Assembly (NCBI RefSeq): GCF_016702655.1
Contig: NZ_JADJDO010000028.1
Coordinates: 1-64,000 of the forward strand
DNA length: 64,000 bases
DNA from: Ideonella sp.
GTDB taxonomy: Bacteria; Pseudomonadota; Gammaproteobacteria; Burkholderiales; Burkholderiaceae_C
Reading direction: 5' to 3'
Below, piece by piece: positions 43,045 through 52,100 of the stretch (positions are counted from its first letter, which is position 1; each line of letters opens with the position of its first letter). The notes beneath the pieces were generated by a model that saw only the letters and a list, made by a program, of their open reading frames with translations, made no database searches and was not told the origin of the DNA. The position numbers and the translations under genes were made by a program.

Positions 43045-43834
43045 GGCTGAGCGCCGTCGCGCGCTGGCGCGCCGACTCGTAGAGGCAGATCGCCGCTGCC
43101 GCCGCGACGTTGAGCGACTCGCCGCCGCCCGGTTGCGGGATGCGCAGTTCGGCACTGCAGCGCAAGCGCACCGCCTCCGCCAGGCCCTGCCCTTCGTTGC
43201 CGAACGCGAACGCGCAGGGCCAGGGCAGCGCCGCGTCGCCGATCGCGCGCCCGGCGTGCGAACTCGTCGCCAGCAACGGCACGGCAAGCGCGGCCAGATC
43301 GCCGCTGCCCAATCCCTCGGCGAGGTCGAGCGCGAAGTGCGCGCCCATGCCGGCGCGCAGCACGCGCGGCGACCACAGCGCGGCCGTGCCCTTGAGCGCC
43401 AGCACCTGCGTGAAGCCGAAGGCGGCGGCGCTGCGCAGCAGCGTGCCCACATTGCCCGCGTCCTGCAGCCGGTCGAGGACGAGGCTGGGTGCGGCCGGCT
43501 GCAAGACGCCCGCGCCGCGCCAGGGCACGACGAACACGATCCGCGGCGGCGATTCGAGGCCGCTCGAAGCCGCCAACAGGGCCGGGGCGACGATCGCGAC
43601 GCGGCTCGCCTGCCGCGCCAGGTTGCGCAGCGCCGGCTCGTCCCAGCCGGCCTCGCTGATGATGGCCGCCGACGCGACCGCGCCACCGCGCTCTAGCCAG
43701 GCGGCGCACAGGTGGTCGCCCTCGAGCAGGACTTCGCCCAGGCGCCGGTAGGCCGCCGGGTCGCTTGCGAGCCGGCGCAGGCGCACGAGCAGCGGGTTGG
43801 CCGCAGACTCGATGCGGCGCGGCTCGATGGTCAC
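43034..43834 (-). CDS. TrmH/SpoU-family RNA methyltransferase
   Basis: A 266-residue SPOUT methyltransferase. A short N-terminal substrate-binding domain (RIESAANPLLVRLRRLASD) leads into the SPOUT knot with LDRLQDAGNVGTLLRSAAAFG, FAFGNEGQGL and SLNVAAAAAICLYE motifs, which bind AdoMet. The product is probably a 2'-O-methylated tRNA or rRNA ribose; the exact target cannot be read. The start is GTG at 43832-43834, overlapping the rnhB stop by 4 nt. It is the last gene of the envelope cluster in this direction. Confidence 0.92.
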   Translation of the reverse strand: MTIEPRRIESAANPLLVRLRRLASDPAAYRRLGEVLLEGDHLCAAWLERGGAVASAAIISEAGWDEPALRNLARQASRVAIVAPALLAASSGLESPPRIVFVVPWRGAGVLQPAAPSLVLDRLQDAGNVGTLLRSAAAFGFTQVLALKGTAALWSPRVLRAGMGAHFALDLAEGLGSGDLAALAVPLLATSSHAGRAIGDAALPWPCAFAFGNEGQGLAEAVRLRCSAELRIPQPGGGESLNVAAAAAICLYESARQRATALSLST

Positions 43835-44463
43835 GGCTTCTCTGCGCCGCTCGCGTCGCGCACCGGGCCGAACGAGCGCCGGTGCTGCGGGCAGGCGCCG
43901 TACTCGCGCAGCGCCGCCAGGTGGGCCGGCGTCGGGTAGCCCTTGTGGCCGTCGAAGCCATAGTGCGGATACTGCGCATGCAGCGCCAGGCACAGCCGGT
44001 CGCGCTGTACCTTGGCGAGGATCGACGCCGCGGCGATGGCCTGCACCTTCGCATCGCCCTTGACGATGGCCTGCGCCGGCATCGCCAGCGCGGGCAGCCG
44101 GTTGCCGTCGACCAGCACCTCGTGCGGCCGCAGGCGCAGGCCCTCGACCGCGCGCCGCATCGCGAGCAGCGTCGCCTGCAGGATGTTGAGCGCGTCGATC
44201 TCGGCCGCGCTCGCCTGCGCGATGCTGCAGCACAGCGCCTTGGCGCGGATCTCGTCGAACAGGCGCTCGCGCGTGCGGGCGCCGAGCGCCTTGGAGTCCC
44301 GCAGGCCCTTGATCGGCGCGAGTTCGTCCAGGATCACCGCCGCCGCCACCACCGGCCCTGCGAGCGGCCCGCGGCCGGCCTCGTCGACGCCGGCGATGAG
44401 CCCGGGCACGCCGAGCGCGCTCAGGCGCCGCTGGTCAGCGAGCCAGGATCTGCTCGATCGCAT
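43831..44463 (-). CDS. rnhB: Ribonuclease HII
   Basis: A 210-residue enzyme that removes RNA from RNA-DNA hybrids and single ribonucleotides. The catalytic DEAGRGPLAGPV motif and the LRDSKALGA and KVQAIAAASILAKVQRD segments are present. The C-terminus (HKGYPTPAHLAAL, RRSF) is normal. Its start overlaps the end of lpxB by 29 nt, a usual arrangement; a slightly later start is possible. Confidence 0.96.
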   Translation of the reverse strand: MRSSRSWLADQRRLSALGVPGLIAGVDEAGRGPLAGPVVAAAVILDELAPIKGLRDSKALGARTRERLFDEIRAKALCCSIAQASAAEIDALNILQATLLAMRRAVEGLRLRPHEVLVDGNRLPALAMPAQAIVKGDAKVQAIAAASILAKVQRDRLCLALHAQYPHYGFDGHKGYPTPAHLAALREYGACPQHRRSFGPVRDASGAEKP

Positions 44464-45607
44464 CGGTGGCGGCCTGCGCCGTGTCGCGGCGCAGCTCCAG
44501 GTGCAGTTGCGTGAAACGCCCGGCCAGCCTGCGACAGGCCTCGTCGTCGGCCAGCCAGGCCAGGCCGGCGCGCGCCAGGCGCTCGGGCGTGGCCTCGCCC
44601 TGCAACAGTTCGGGCACGGCGCTGTCGCGCAGCAGGATGTTGGGCAGGCCGACCCAGGGCAGCATCTTCTGGCGCTTCATCCAGTGCCACGACAGCCAGT
44701 GCATCGCGTAGGTGACCACCATCGGCCGCTTGAAGAGCGCGGCCTCGAGCGTCGCCGTTCCGCTCGCGATCAGCGTCACGTCGCAGGCCGCGAGCGCAGC
44801 GTGCGACTGCCCGTCGAGCAGCGCGATCGGTGCGCACACGCCGCGCCGCGCGAGCAGCGGTTCGAGCAGCGCCCGCAAGCCCGGCGCGGCAGGGAGCACG
44901 AAACGCAGGCCGGGGCGTTCGCGCCACATCAGGTCGGCGGCGGCTACCAGGCGCGGCGCGATGTAGGCGATCTCGGCGCGGCGGCTGCCCGGCAGCAGCG
45001 CGACGACGGTGTCGGTCTCGGCGAGGCCGAGCGCGCGCCGGCTTTCGGCGCGCGGGACATCGATCGGGATGGCGTCGGCAAGCGGGTGGCCGACAAAGCT
45101 TGCCGCGATTCCGTGCGCAGCGTAGATCGCCGGCTCGAACGGAAACAGGCACAGCACCGCGTCGACCGCGCGCCCGATCTGGTGCACGCGCCCGGGCCGC
45201 CAGGCCCAGATCGACGGGCTCACGAACTGCACGGTGCGGATGCCGGCCGCGCGCAAGCGCTCCGCCAGGCCGAGGTTGAAATCGGGTGCATCGACACCGA
45301 TGAAGAGATCGGGCCGCTCGCGCAGCAAGCGCGCACCGAGCGCGTTGCGCAGCGCGACCAGGCCTCGATAGTGGCGCAGCACCTCGGCATAGCCGCGCAC
45401 CGCGAGCCGCTCGTGCGACCACCAGGCCTCGAATCCCTGCGCCGCCATCCGCGGGCCGCCGATGCCGTGCGCGGCCAGCGCCGGCCAGCGCCTGCGCAGC
45501 GCCGCGAGCAGCATGCCGGCGAGCAGGTCGCCCGAAGCCTCGCCGGCGACCATCGCGATGCGCGGAGCGGCCGCGCTCGCCGGGCCAAGCGCGGCGACGG
45601 CGCCCAT
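44435..45607 (-). CDS. lpxB: Lipid-A-disaccharide synthase
   Basis: A 390-residue peripheral inner-membrane glycosyltransferase that joins UDP-diacylglucosamine and lipid X. Conserved parts are MVAGEASGDLLAGMLL at the N-terminus, GVDAPDFNLGLAERLR, FVSPSIWAWRPGRVHQI and LLPGSRRAEI. It starts immediately before the lpxA stop in the order lpxD-fabZ-lpxA-lpxB. Confidence 0.97.
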   Translation of the reverse strand: MGAVAALGPASAAAPRIAMVAGEASGDLLAGMLLAALRRRWPALAAHGIGGPRMAAQGFEAWWSHERLAVRGYAEVLRHYRGLVALRNALGARLLRERPDLFIGVDAPDFNLGLAERLRAAGIRTVQFVSPSIWAWRPGRVHQIGRAVDAVLCLFPFEPAIYAAHGIAASFVGHPLADAIPIDVPRAESRRALGLAETDTVVALLPGSRRAEIAYIAPRLVAAADLMWRERPGLRFVLPAAPGLRALLEPLLARRGVCAPIALLDGQSHAALAACDVTLIASGTATLEAALFKRPMVVTYAMHWLSWHWMKRQKMLPWVGLPNILLRDSAVPELLQGEATPERLARAGLAWLADDEACRRLAGRFTQLHLELRRDTAQAATDAIEQILAR

Positions 45608-46396
45608 TCAGCGCGCAATGCCGCGCCGGGCGCCCGCCAGGAAGGCGCTCATCAGCTCGATCTCGACGCGCGCCTCCGGCTGCTCGGCAGCGAGCGCGGC
45701 GATGCGTTCGCGCGCCTGCTCGAGCGTGAGCCCGTCGCGGTAGAGCAGGCGGTGCATCTGCTTGACGGCCGCGATGCGGGCGGCCGTGAAGCCGCGCCGG
45801 CGCAGGCCCTCGAGATTGAAGCCGCGCACCGCGAGCGGATGGCCGTCGACCATCATGAACGGCGGCACGTCCTGCGCGACATGGCTCTGGAAGCCGATCA
45901 TCGCGTGCGCGCCGACCTTGACGAACTGGTGGATGCCCGACAGGCCGCCGACGATGGCCCAGTCGCCAACGTGCACATGGCCGGCGAGCGTCGCGTTGTT
46001 GGCAAGCACGGTCTGGCTGCCGACCTGCGCGTCGTGCGCGATGTGCACGTAGGCCATGATCCAGTTGTCGTCGCCGACGCGCGTCACGCCGCTGTCCTGG
46101 GCCGTGCCGAGATTGAAGGTGCAGAACTCGCGGATCGTGTTGCGGTCGCCGATGACGAGCTCGGTCGGCTCACCGGCGTACTTCTTGTCCTGCGGCACGG
46201 CGCCGAGCGAGCTGAACTGGAAGATGCGGTTGTCGCGCCCGATCGCGGTGCGGCCCTCGATCACGCAATGCCCGCCTATCGTCGTGCCTTCGCCGACGCG
46301 CACCTGCGCACCGATCAGCGTATAGGCGCCGACGCTCACCGACTCGGCAAGCTGTGCGCCCGCATCGACGATCGCGGTCGGGTGGATCGCGGCCAT
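45608..46396 (-). CDS. lpxA: UDP-N-acetylglucosamine acyltransferase LpxA
   Basis: A 262-residue left-handed beta-helix enzyme catalysing the first step of lipid A synthesis. Hexapeptide repeats fill residues about 5-185, with the catalytic His in MAYVHIAHDAQVG. The GLNxEGLRRRGF-type segment (NLEGLRRRGF) marks the start of the helical C-terminal domain. The ATG at 46396 (MAAIHPTAIVD) is chosen over an upstream frame extension. Confidence 0.97.
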   Translation of the reverse strand: MAAIHPTAIVDAGAQLAESVSVGAYTLIGAQVRVGEGTTIGGHCVIEGRTAIGRDNRIFQFSSLGAVPQDKKYAGEPTELVIGDRNTIREFCTFNLGTAQDSGVTRVGDDNWIMAYVHIAHDAQVGSQTVLANNATLAGHVHVGDWAIVGGLSGIHQFVKVGAHAMIGFQSHVAQDVPPFMMVDGHPLAVRGFNLEGLRRRGFTAARIAAVKQMHRLLYRDGLTLEQARERIAALAAEQPEARVEIELMSAFLAGARRGIAR

Positions 46397-46416
46397 GGCC
46401 GGTCTGCGCCTGCGCG

Positions 46417-46860
46417 TCAGCCGACTTCGCGCATCGTGCACATCAGCTCGGCCTCGACCGCGAGTTCGTCGCCGACATGTGCGCTAGCCTTGAACTTGTA
46501 GATGCCCGACTTGGCGCGCAGCAGTTCGGAGCGCATCACCAGTTGGTCGCCCGGCTCGACGGGACGCTTGAAGCGTGCCCCGTCGATGCCGACGAAATAG
46601 GTCACCGAGCGCGCTGCCAGGCCGTCCTCGAGCGAGCTGTACATGAGCAGCGCCGAGGTCTGGGCCATCGCCTCGAGCATCAGCACGCCAGGCATCACCG
46701 GCCGCTGCGGGAAGTGGCCGCCGAAGAAGGGTTCGTTGATGGTGACGTTCTTGAGCGCCGTGATGCGCGCGCCGTCCTCGATGTCGAGCACGCGGTCGAC
46801 GAGCAGGAACGGGTAGCGGTGCGGGAGCTTGAGCAGGATGCGATGGATATCGAGGATCAT
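46417..46860 (-). CDS. fabZ: 3-hydroxyacyl-ACP dehydratase FabZ
   Basis: A 147-residue hot-dog-fold dehydratase of fatty-acid synthesis, which competes with LpxA/LpxD for hydroxyacyl-ACP. The LLKLPHRYPFLLVDRV start, the catalytic His in GGHFPQRPVMPG and Glu in LMLEAMAQT are all present. Length is normal. It overlaps lpxD by 4 nt. Confidence 0.97.
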   Translation of the reverse strand: MILDIHRILLKLPHRYPFLLVDRVLDIEDGARITALKNVTINEPFFGGHFPQRPVMPGVLMLEAMAQTSALLMYSSLEDGLAARSVTYFVGIDGARFKRPVEPGDQLVMRSELLRAKSGIYKFKASAHVGDELAVEAELMCTMREVG

Positions 46861-47885
46861 GGCGACTTACCTTCCAGCGCCCGCAGGCGGTTGCGCAAGC
46901 TGTACAACTGGCGCAGCGTGGCCGCGTTCTTCTCCCAGGTGGCATTGTCATCGATCGGGAACATGCCGCTGTAGACGCCGGCCTGGCGCAGCGAACGCGA
47001 GACGGCCGTGAAGGCGGTTACGTGCACATCGTCGGCGATCGACAGATGGCCGGCCACGCCCACCGCGCCGGCGAGCGTGCAGCGCGCGCCGATGTCGACG
47101 CTGCCCGAGATGCCGACGCAGCCCGCCGCCGCCGAATGCGCGCCGATGCGCGTGTTGTGGCCGACCTGCACCAGGTTGTCGAGCTTGACACCGTCCTCGA
47201 GCACCGTGTCGCCGAGCGCGCCGCGGTCGATGCAGGTGTTGGCGCCGATCTCGACGTCGTTGCCGATGCGCACGCCGCCGAGCTGCTCGATCTTGACCCA
47301 GGTGCCCTGGTGGGGCGCGAAGCCGAAACCGTCGGCGCCGATCACCGCGCCACTGTGGACGATGCCGCGTTCGCCGATGCTGCACCCGGCGCCGAAGCTC
47401 ACATGCGCCGCGAAACGCGTGCCAGCGCCGATGCGCGCACCGGTGCCGATGAAGCACTGCGCGCCGATCACGGAGCCGGCACCGATGTCGGCGCCCGCCT
47501 CGATCACCGCAAGCGCGCCGATGCTGGCACTCGCATCGATGCGGGCCGCGGGATCCACGACCGCGCTCGCATGGATGCCGGGCGCCGGTACGGCGCGCGT
47601 GCGCGCAGCCCACCACTGCGTGAGCAGCGCGAAGTGCAGATAGGGGTCGGGCGCGACGAGCGTCGCGCCGCGCGCCACGGCCGCGTCGCGCATCTCGGGG
47701 CCGACGATCACGCAGCCGGCCTGCGTCGTCGCGAGCTGCGAGCGGTAGCGCAGGTTGGCCAGGAAGGTGATCGTCGCCGGGGTGGCGGTTTCGAGCGGGC
47801 CGATGCGCGCGATGCGCAGACCGGGGTCGCCGATCAGCTCGCCGCCGATCGCGGCGACGATCTCGCCCAGCGCGAACGCAGTCAC
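46857..47885 (-). CDS. lpxD: UDP-3-O-acyl-glucosamine N-acyltransferase LpxD
   Basis: A 342-residue beta-helix acyltransferase, third enzyme of lipid A synthesis. An N-terminal uridine-binding domain (1-100) is followed by hexapeptide repeats such as GADIGAGSVIGAQCFIG. The catalytic His lies in LDNLVQVGHNTRIG. The C-terminal helix (EKNAATLRQLYSLRNRLRALE) is typical. Normal length for the homotrimer. Confidence 0.97.
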   Translation of the reverse strand: MTAFALGEIVAAIGGELIGDPGLRIARIGPLETATPATITFLANLRYRSQLATTQAGCVIVGPEMRDAAVARGATLVAPDPYLHFALLTQWWAARTRAVPAPGIHASAVVDPAARIDASASIGALAVIEAGADIGAGSVIGAQCFIGTGARIGAGTRFAAHVSFGAGCSIGERGIVHSGAVIGADGFGFAPHQGTWVKIEQLGGVRIGNDVEIGANTCIDRGALGDTVLEDGVKLDNLVQVGHNTRIGAHSAAAGCVGISGSVDIGARCTLAGAVGVAGHLSIADDVHVTAFTAVSRSLRQAGVYSGMFPIDDNATWEKNAATLRQLYSLRNRLRALEGKSP

Positions 47886-47898
47886 ATCGAGGTGCGGC

Positions 47899-48414
47899 TT
47901 ACTTGCCGGCCTGCGCGTTGAGGGCTTTGATCACCTTCTCGGTGATGTCGACGCGCGGGCTGTAGAAGGTCGCGTCCTGGATGATCAGGTCGTACTTCTC
48001 GGCATCGAAGATCTGCTTGATGGCCTTGTTGGCGCGCTCGACGACGGCGCCGAGCTCTTCGTTCTTGCGCTGGTTCAGGTCTTCCTGGAACTCGCGCCGC
48101 TTGCGCTGGAACTCCCGGTCCTGCTCGACGAGATCGCGCTGGCGCCGGCTGCGCTCGGCCTCGGACAGCGTCGGCGCGTCCTTCTCGAGCTTCTCGGAGC
48201 TGGCCTTCAGGCGCGCGGCAATCTCCTCGATGTCCTTCTGGCGCTTGGAGAACTCGGCCTCGAGCTTGGCCTGCGCGGCCTTGGCCGGGGCCGAGTCGCG
48301 CAGCACGCGCTCGCCGCTGACGTATCCGATGCGCAACTCCTGGGCCGCCACCAGCGGTGGCAGTGCGAGCAGCGCTGCCGCAGCGGTGAGCTTCAACAGC
48401 AACGAGCTTTTCAT
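47899..48414 (-). CDS. skp: Periplasmic chaperone Skp (OmpH)
   Basis: A 171-residue exported chaperone for unfolded outer-membrane proteins. The Sec signal ends near LVAAQ, followed by LRIGYVSGERVLRDS, the strand that forms the trimer core. The remainder is strongly helical and charged (FSKRQKDIEEIAARLK and onward), making the coiled-coil tentacles. It lies directly behind bamA; the stop of bamA and its own start touch. Confidence 0.93.
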   Translation of the reverse strand: MKSSLLLKLTAAAALLALPPLVAAQELRIGYVSGERVLRDSAPAKAAQAKLEAEFSKRQKDIEEIAARLKASSEKLEKDAPTLSEAERSRRQRDLVEQDREFQRKRREFQEDLNQRKNEELGAVVERANKAIKQIFDAEKYDLIIQDATFYSPRVDITEKVIKALNAQAGK

Positions 48415-50717
48415 TAGAACGCGGTCCCGATCTGGAATTGCAACTTCTGGATTCTATCGCCTGGCTTTTGCTGGATAGGCGTGCCGTAGCTGAGCTTCAA
48501 GGGCCCGACCGGCGAGAGCCAGCTCATGCCGACGCCGGCCGAGGCGCGCAGGCTGTCGAAGCTGATCGACTCTTTGGCGCCCCATACGTTGCCGGCGTCG
48601 AGGTACAAAAAGGCGCGCAGCGTGCGGTCGTTGCCGGTCCCCGGCACCGGCACGTAGAGCTCGTTGTTGATATTGAACCGACGCGTGCCGCCGATGAAGG
48701 CGCCGGTCACGTCGATCGGCCCGAGCGATCCCTGCTCGAACCCGCGCACCGAACCCAGACCACCGCCATAGAAGTTCTTGAACACCGGGTACTCGCGGCC
48801 GTTCATGCCGGTGCCGTAGCCGAAGTCGGTGTTGAAGGCATACGTGAACTGGCGCGTGATCGGGATGTAGAGCTGGTACTGCATCGACAGGCGCAGGTAG
48901 CGCAGGTCGCCGCCGACCGACCACTCGCCGGTAATACGCTTCAGGCTGCCTGCGTTGGGCGTGACCGAGCTGTCGCGCCCGTCGCGCGACCAGCCGAGCG
49001 TGACCGGGAAGGCGTTGCTGTTGCGCCCGAACTGCTCGATGTAGATCTGGTAGTTCAGCGGCATGCCCAGGATGTCGCCGTTGATCTCCGTCTGCTCGTA
49101 GCCGAGGCCGTAGTAGACGGTGTCGAAGTCGCTGTAGGGAACGCCGAAGCGGATCGAGGTGCCAGCGGTCGCGACCTCGTAGTACTCGCCCTGGCTGTTG
49201 AGCGGCGTCGTGGTGCGGTAGTACAAGTCGAAGGCGCGCGAAATGCCGTCGAGCGTGAAGTAGGGGTCGATCGTGCTCAGCACGATGACGCGATTGCTGG
49301 CGCTGGTGTTGAGCTCGAGCCCGAGATAGTTGCCCGAGCCGAGCACGTTGTCCTGCTTGATCGCGGCGTTGAACGCTATGCTGTTGGCTGTCGAGTAGCC
49401 CACGCCGACCGAGATGTTGCCGGTCTGCTTTTCCTTGACGACGATCGTCACGTCGACCTGATCCGGCGAGCCAGGGACTTCGCTGGTCTCGATGTTGACC
49501 TCGCTGAAGTAGCCCAGGCGGTCGACGCGATCGCGCGAGAGCTTGATCTTGCGCGCGTCGTACCAGGCCGACTCGAACTGCCTGAACTCGCGCCGGATCA
49601 CCTCGTCGCGTGTGCGCAGATTGCCCGAGACGTTGACGTAGCGCACGTACACGCGCCGCACCGGATCGCCCGTCAGCACGACCACAACCTGGCCTTTGGC
49701 GCGGTCGATCTCGGGCCGCGCGTCGGCGCGCGCAAACGCGTAGCCGAAGGCGCCGAAGAGTTCGAGGAAATTCTTCGTCGTCGCGGCGACCAGATCGGCG
49801 CGGTACAGATCGCCGGGCCGGATTGTCACGAGGCCCTTGAACTCGTCCTCGCGGCCGAGGAAGTTGCCCTCCAGCCGCACCGCGGTCACGGTATAGGGCT
49901 GACCCTCGCGGACATTGACGGTGATCGTGATGTCCTGCTTGTCGGGCGAGATCGTGACCTGCGTCGACTCGATCGCGAACTCGAGGTAGCCGCGGTTCAG
50001 GTAGAAGGCCTTGAGCGCCTCGAGGTCGGCATTGAGCTTGACGCGCGAGTAGCGATCGTTCTTCGTGTACCACGATAGCCAGCCGGTCGTGCCCAACTCG
50101 AACAGCCCGCGCAGCGTGCTCTCCGAGAAAGCCTGGTTGCCGGTGATGCGAATCTCGCTGATCTGCGCCGTCTCGCCTTCGGTCACGGTGAAGGTCAGGT
50201 TGACGCGGTTGCGCTCGATCGGGGTGACGGTCGTCACGACCTCGACACCGTACAGGCTGCGGCTCAGGTACTGGCGCTTGAATTCCTGCTCGGCACGGTC
50301 GGCGATCGCCTTGTCGAACGGCAGGCCGTCACCGAGGCCGACCTCGCGCAGCGACTTCAGCAGCACGTCCCTCTCGAATTCCTTCATGCCGACGAAATCG
50401 ATGTTGGCGATGATCGGACGTTCCTCGACGATGACGACGACGATCCTGCCGTCGATGTCGATGCGAACGTCCTTGAACAGGCCGGTCGCGAACAGCGCGC
50501 GCAGCGCGGCCGCGCCCTTCTCGTCGTTGTAGGTGTCGCCGACCCGAAACGGCAGCGACGCGAACACGGTGCCCGCGTCCGAGCGCTGCAGGCCCTCGAC
50601 CCGGATGTCGGCAACCGTGAACGGCTCGACCGCGAAGGCCATCGACCAGGCGAAAGAGATGAAGAGGATCAGCCAGCGCAGGCGCGACGAGCCGGGACGT
50701 GAAATGGGAATGCGCAT
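48414..50717 (-). CDS. bamA: Outer membrane protein assembly factor BamA
   Basis: A 767-residue Omp85 protein inserting beta-barrel proteins into the outer membrane. A signal anchor or Sec signal (residues about 12-30, SMAFA) is followed by five POTRA domains (about 30-350; for example VEPFTVADIRVEGLQRSDAG begins POTRA1). The barrel spans about 350-767 with the typical VRGFEQGSLG lid-lock region and a terminal aromatic signature ending in F. It is located between rseP and skp. Confidence 0.97.
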   Translation of the reverse strand: MRIPISRPGSSRLRWLILFISFAWSMAFAVEPFTVADIRVEGLQRSDAGTVFASLPFRVGDTYNDEKGAAALRALFATGLFKDVRIDIDGRIVVVIVEERPIIANIDFVGMKEFERDVLLKSLREVGLGDGLPFDKAIADRAEQEFKRQYLSRSLYGVEVVTTVTPIERNRVNLTFTVTEGETAQISEIRITGNQAFSESTLRGLFELGTTGWLSWYTKNDRYSRVKLNADLEALKAFYLNRGYLEFAIESTQVTISPDKQDITITVNVREGQPYTVTAVRLEGNFLGREDEFKGLVTIRPGDLYRADLVAATTKNFLELFGAFGYAFARADARPEIDRAKGQVVVVLTGDPVRRVYVRYVNVSGNLRTRDEVIRREFRQFESAWYDARKIKLSRDRVDRLGYFSEVNIETSEVPGSPDQVDVTIVVKEKQTGNISVGVGYSTANSIAFNAAIKQDNVLGSGNYLGLELNTSASNRVIVLSTIDPYFTLDGISRAFDLYYRTTTPLNSQGEYYEVATAGTSIRFGVPYSDFDTVYYGLGYEQTEINGDILGMPLNYQIYIEQFGRNSNAFPVTLGWSRDGRDSSVTPNAGSLKRITGEWSVGGDLRYLRLSMQYQLYIPITRQFTYAFNTDFGYGTGMNGREYPVFKNFYGGGLGSVRGFEQGSLGPIDVTGAFIGGTRRFNINNELYVPVPGTGNDRTLRAFLYLDAGNVWGAKESISFDSLRASAGVGMSWLSPVGPLKLSYGTPIQQKPGDRIQKLQFQIGTAF

Positions 50718-50723
50718 GCGGGG

Positions 50724-52100
50724 TCAGTGCAAGCCCAGCAAGCGGGCCAGGTCGTTGTACAGCGCGAGCGACATCATGACCAGCATGATCGCCACCCCGC
50801 CGCGCTGCAACCGCGCCAGCCACACATCCGAGACGGGCCGGCCGGTCACGGCCTCGAAAAGATAATACATCAGGTGCCCGCCGTCGAGCATCGGCAGCGG
50901 CAGCAGGTTGAGCACCGCCAGGCTCACGCTGACGAGGGCGAGGAAGCCGAGGTAGTAGGCCGCGCCCAGGCGCGCCGACTGGCCGGCGTAGTCGGCGATG
51001 GTCAGCGGCCCGCTCAGGTTCTTCAGCGAGGCCTCGCCGATCAGCATGCGGCCGAGCATGCGCAGCGTCAGCGCCGACATGTCCCAGGTCCGCGTCGCGG
51101 CCTCGGCCACGCCCTCGACGAAACCGTAGCGGACGAGCACGAGTTCGGGCGGACCGCCGATGTAGGCCTCGATGCGGCCGATGCGCTGCTCGCCGTCGAC
51201 GACGACGATCGGCTCGACAACGACTTCGAGGCGCTGCCCCGCGCGCTCGACGATCCATCGCATCGGCCGCGCCGCAGTGCCGCTGTCTCGGGCGCTGGCG
51301 CGGATGAGCTCGCGCAGGTGAGCGCCGTCGGCGAGGGCCACGCCGTCGACGCCCAGCACGCGGTCGCCGCTGCGCAGCCCGGCCTGGTCCGCCGGACCAC
51401 CGGCCTTGAGGTCGCCGAGCACCGGTTCCGAATACGGCGCGCCGATGCCGATGCGGCGCATCAACTGCGCGTCGACCTCGTCGGCGGGGATGCGCTCGAG
51501 CTCGACGTGCACGGTGCGCCCGCCATGCCCGGACGCGTCGGTGACGCGCAGCTGGCGGCGCTCGCCGCGCAGCACGCCCTGGGTCAGCGTCCAGCGCAGG
51601 TCGCTCATCGAGCGCACGTCGCGCCACGCTTCGCCGTCGGCGGACTCGGCCTGCACGAGGTCGCCCGCGCGCAGCCCCGCGCGCTCGGCCACGCTGCCCG
51701 CGAGCGGCGCCCCCAGAAGTGCCTTGGGCTCCTCGACGCCGATCCAGAACGACAGCGCGTACAGCGCCACTGCGAGCAGCAGGTTCGCCAGCGGCCCGGC
51801 GGCAACGATCGCGGAACGCTTGGCCAGGCTCTGGCGGTTGAAGGCACGCCCGAGTTCGGCCGGCGCGACCGCACCTTCGCGCTCGTCGAGCATGCGCACG
51901 TAGCCGCCCAGCGGCAGCGCGGCGATCACGAACTCGGTGCTGTCGGCATCGCGCTGGCGCCGCCACACGACGCGCCCGAATCCAACCGAGAAGCGCAGCA
52001 CCTTGACGCCGCAGGCGACGGCAACGCGGTAGTGGCCGTACTCGTGGATCACGATCAGCACGCCGAGCGTGACAATGAAGGCGAGCGCAGTGGTCAGCAT
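50724..52100 (-). CDS. rseP: Site-2 protease RseP
   Basis: A 458-residue intramembrane zinc metalloprotease that cleaves anti-sigma factor RseA and clears signal peptides. The active-site HEYGH is at residues 19-23, and LLPLPMLDGGHLMYY supplies the Asp ligand. Two PDZ-like domains lie between (around 115-205 and 215-300). It has four transmembrane segments. Its ATG at 52100 overlaps the dxr stop by 7 nt. Confidence 0.96.
   Translation of the reverse strand: MLTTALAFIVTLGVLIVIHEYGHYRVAVACGVKVLRFSVGFGRVVWRRQRDADSTEFVIAALPLGGYVRMLDEREGAVAPAELGRAFNRQSLAKRSAIVAAGPLANLLLAVALYALSFWIGVEEPKALLGAPLAGSVAERAGLRAGDLVQAESADGEAWRDVRSMSDLRWTLTQGVLRGERRQLRVTDASGHGGRTVHVELERIPADEVDAQLMRRIGIGAPYSEPVLGDLKAGGPADQAGLRSGDRVLGVDGVALADGAHLRELIRASARDSGTAARPMRWIVERAGQRLEVVVEPIVVVDGEQRIGRIEAYIGGPPELVLVRYGFVEGVAEAATRTWDMSALTLRMLGRMLIGEASLKNLSGPLTIADYAGQSARLGAAYYLGFLALVSVSLAVLNLLPLPMLDGGHLMYYLFEAVTGRPVSDVWLARLQRGGVAIMLVMMSLALYNDLARLLGLH

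Noticed and set aside
43831..44463. rnhB and lpxB overlap of 29 nt considered as wrong start
   Set aside because: The N-terminal residues before GVDEAGRG fit related RnhB proteins, and overlaps of this size are common in this cluster.
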